Positions 4,428 to 5,583 of a stretch of DNA of 5,583 nucleotides are shown here, piece by piece (position 1 is the stretch's first letter; each line of letters begins with the position of its first letter). The DNA is taken from contig JAEXPB010000535.1 of assembly GCA_023438965.1 (NCBI GenBank), positions 1 to 5,583 on the forward strand. The letters are read 5' to 3'. Made by a program: the position numbers and the translations under genes. This DNA comes from Bacillota bacterium (lineage in GTDB: Bacteria; Bacillota; Clostridia; Saccharofermentanales; UBA5734). The notes under the pieces are model-generated. The model was not told the origin of the DNA and made no database searches. It saw only the letters and a program-made list of their open reading frames with translations.

Positions 4428-5583
4428 CCCCTTCCTTTAGTACCAAGGTCTCTGCCCTCAAAAGCCTTTTTAAATTGTTTTAGTGTTTTACTTGTGATTA
4501 CTCCAGCTTTTGCCATTTTTTCTAATTCACCAGGTGTTTTTCTTAATAACTCTTGTACATTAATATTGCGAAAATTACCATTTTTTTGTAAATCTCTCAG
4601 TTGGCCACTTCCTTTGAGCAAATCATAGATACTTTTTGAACTTTTTGGATCCCATCCGTTTTTGTTATGAACAAGTATATTCAGTTTTGATACAAAATAA
4701 GTATGCCAATCTTGGACCTCAAAGTTATACACTTTTATTGGTTGTGATAATATCTCGTAATAAATTCCTTTTATTATATTATATTCTCCGTTACTTAACT
4801 TTACTGTATCACCAATTTCTAAATATCCAGCGCCTACCCACCCCCATTCCTCTGTCCAGAATGGATGATTTTCAGTTGTCAGAATTTCTTCATTACCAAC
4901 AAATACATGAACAATCTTATCAGATTCACCTACAAAAATCTGTACTACTTTTTTAAAACCTTTTTCGCCTGTTTCTATATTCTCTGACCAAACTAGATCG
5001 TCGACCTGTATATTTTCAATGGCAATATTCCCACATGAAGTCAAGACTGCCGTTCCAGCCATAAAACAAGCTTTACCCAACAAGCCTCCAGTCGAGAAAC
5101 CTATGGCTGCTCCCCACATATATCCGTCAGCAGCCCCGTTCAGTGCGGCTTGCCCAACACCTTGCCAACTACCAGAACTTATTCGATGCATGACCGCACC
5201 GGTTGCCGCTCCGCTGGCAGCACCAATAGCTGCACCAGCCATCGCACCCTGTAATGCACCATAGGCAAAACATGCTAATGCAGTTCCTGTTCCGGCTGTC
5301 GCTACAGTCAATACTGCCGCAGCAGCAATTATTGCCGTGCCAATAATAATTTTTGTCGCCCAGCTTGGCCAATAACCAGCTTTATCCGACATATTGATTG
5401 GATTATTTGCGCAATAAACGAATAGATTTGATACTAATAGTCCCTCTGTCGCAGCAAGAGTACTTGTATCATCAGTATTGATAAACCGTCCCCACTCAGG
5501 ATTATAATATCTGCTATTCAGATAATACAACCCCGTCTCGGTATCATACCGATAGCCCCGATACCGGTACGGGTTCTTCACAC
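4421..5583 (-). CDS. Rhs/WapA-type polymorphic toxin, C-terminal part with HINT domain (5' end outside window)
   Basis: The visible 386 residues are the end of a large secreted or surface toxin of the Rhs class; the frame continues past the window edge, so the GTG near 5581 is not the true start. In order: the Rhs repeat-associated core at about 3-71 (NPYRYRGYRYDTETGLYYL, then YYNPEWGRFIN and CANNPINMSDKAGYW); a hydrophobic Gly/Ala-rich linker at about 76-170; a HINT domain at about 171-306, with nucleophile C172 in CFMAGTAVLT, TTENHPFW (H239), and the C-terminal WHTYFVSKLNILVHN ending at N306; and an 80-residue tip at 307-386. HINT domains of this kind are known to cleave and release the toxin tip. 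The tip is basic (about 18 Lys/Arg to 8 Asp/Glu), apparently helical, has no histidine, and matches no toxin family I can name. A small acidic gene overlaps its stop. Core and HINT calls are firm; the tip's activity is unknown. Confidence 0.93.
   Translation of the reverse strand, partial: VKNPYRYRGYRYDTETGLYYLNSRYYNPEWGRFINTDDTSTLAATEGLLVSNLFVYCANNPINMSDKAGYWPSWATKIIIGTAIIAAAAVLTVATAGTGTALACFAYGALQGAMAGAAIGAASGAATGAVMHRISSGSWQGVGQAALNGAADGYMWGAAIGFSTGGLLGKACFMAGTAVLTSCGNIAIENIQVDDLVWSENIETGEKGFKKVVQIFVGESDKIVHVFVGNEEILTTENHPFWTEEWGWVGAGYLEIGDTVKLSNGEYNIIKGIYYEILSQPIKVYNFEVQDWHTYFVSKLNILVHNKNGWDPKSSKSIYDLLKGSGQLRDLQKNGNFRNINVQELLRKTPGELEKMAKAGVITSKTLKQFKKAFEGRDLGTKGRGC
4433..4438 (-). promoter_or_regulatory. 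Ribosome binding site of the putative immunity gene
   Basis: The minus strand reads AAAGGA (4438-4433), continuing as AGGGG. It lies inside the last codons of the toxin gene, 5 bases before TTG 4427 and 8 bases before TTG 4424. The better spacing and the TTGA stop/start overlap favour 4424, but both remain possible. Confidence 0.55.
4664..5068 (-). other. HINT autoprocessing domain within the Rhs toxin
   Basis: The domain runs from the catalytic cysteine (TGT at 5068-5066, residue 172 of the visible part) to the asparagine at residue 306 (4666-4664). Seen: CFMAGTAVLT at the start, the ENHPFW block with H239, and VHN at the end. These match the pretoxin HINT pattern: a Cys nucleophile, a histidine in the middle block, and a terminal His-Asn pair. 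Cleavage after or near N306 would free the last 80 residues. No key residue appears to be missing. Confidence 0.85.

Noticed and set aside
4636..4956. Open frame on the plus strand opposite the HINT and toxin tip
   Set aside because: It is the complement of the clearly coding HINT region; hydrophobic composition follows from AT-rich antisense sequence.
5019..5264. Ala/Pro-rich open frame on the plus strand opposite the Rhs linker
   Set aside because: It is the reverse complement of the Gly/Ala-rich linker and shows only the expected low-complexity mirror.

Overview
The window joins a GC-rich housekeeping block (1 to about 3260) to an AT-rich accessory block (about 3261 to 5583). The housekeeping block has codon use rich in G and C, a tyrosyl-tRNA synthetase with an S4 tail, ribosomal protein S20 with a strong AGGAGGTG ribosome binding site, and an RNase J. 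RNase J, Rho-independent terminators and a WapA/Rhs-type protein with a HINT domain together suggest a Firmicute. The high GC and the long N-terminal arm of RNase J would fit a Negativicutes-like or other high-GC lineage, but this placement is an inference.

Layout: (1) 1-469 is the 3' end of tyrS (+), followed by a terminator at 525-559. (2) rpsT (-) at 633-893 converges on tyrS and has its own terminator at 574-601 and a well-formed promoter at 942-970. (3) A divergent promoter region at 942-1015 also serves rnj (+), 1060-3195, a 711-residue RNase J whose first 160 residues are a disordered basic arm with 7-residue tandem repeats. It ends in a strong terminator at 3221-3260. (4) 3261-3926 holds no intact gene. 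It carries the frame-broken remains of a zinc-ribbon protein that looks transposon-associated, and it is the junction between core and accessory DNA. (5) On the minus strand, 5583 to 3927 encodes the C-terminal end of an Rhs/WapA-type polymorphic toxin (Rhs core, glycine/alanine-rich hydrophobic linker, HINT autoprocessing domain, 80-residue basic toxin tip), then a tightly overlapping small acidic protein that is the presumptive immunity protein.

How the genes work together: tyrS, rpsT and rnj serve translation and RNA turnover and are each separately terminated. The Rhs toxin and its neighbour form a self-contained contact-dependent competition module: the toxin tip is displayed and released by the HINT domain, and the downstream gene protects the producer. 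Neither the toxin tip nor the immunity protein matches a family I can name. That pair is the best candidate here for something undescribed.
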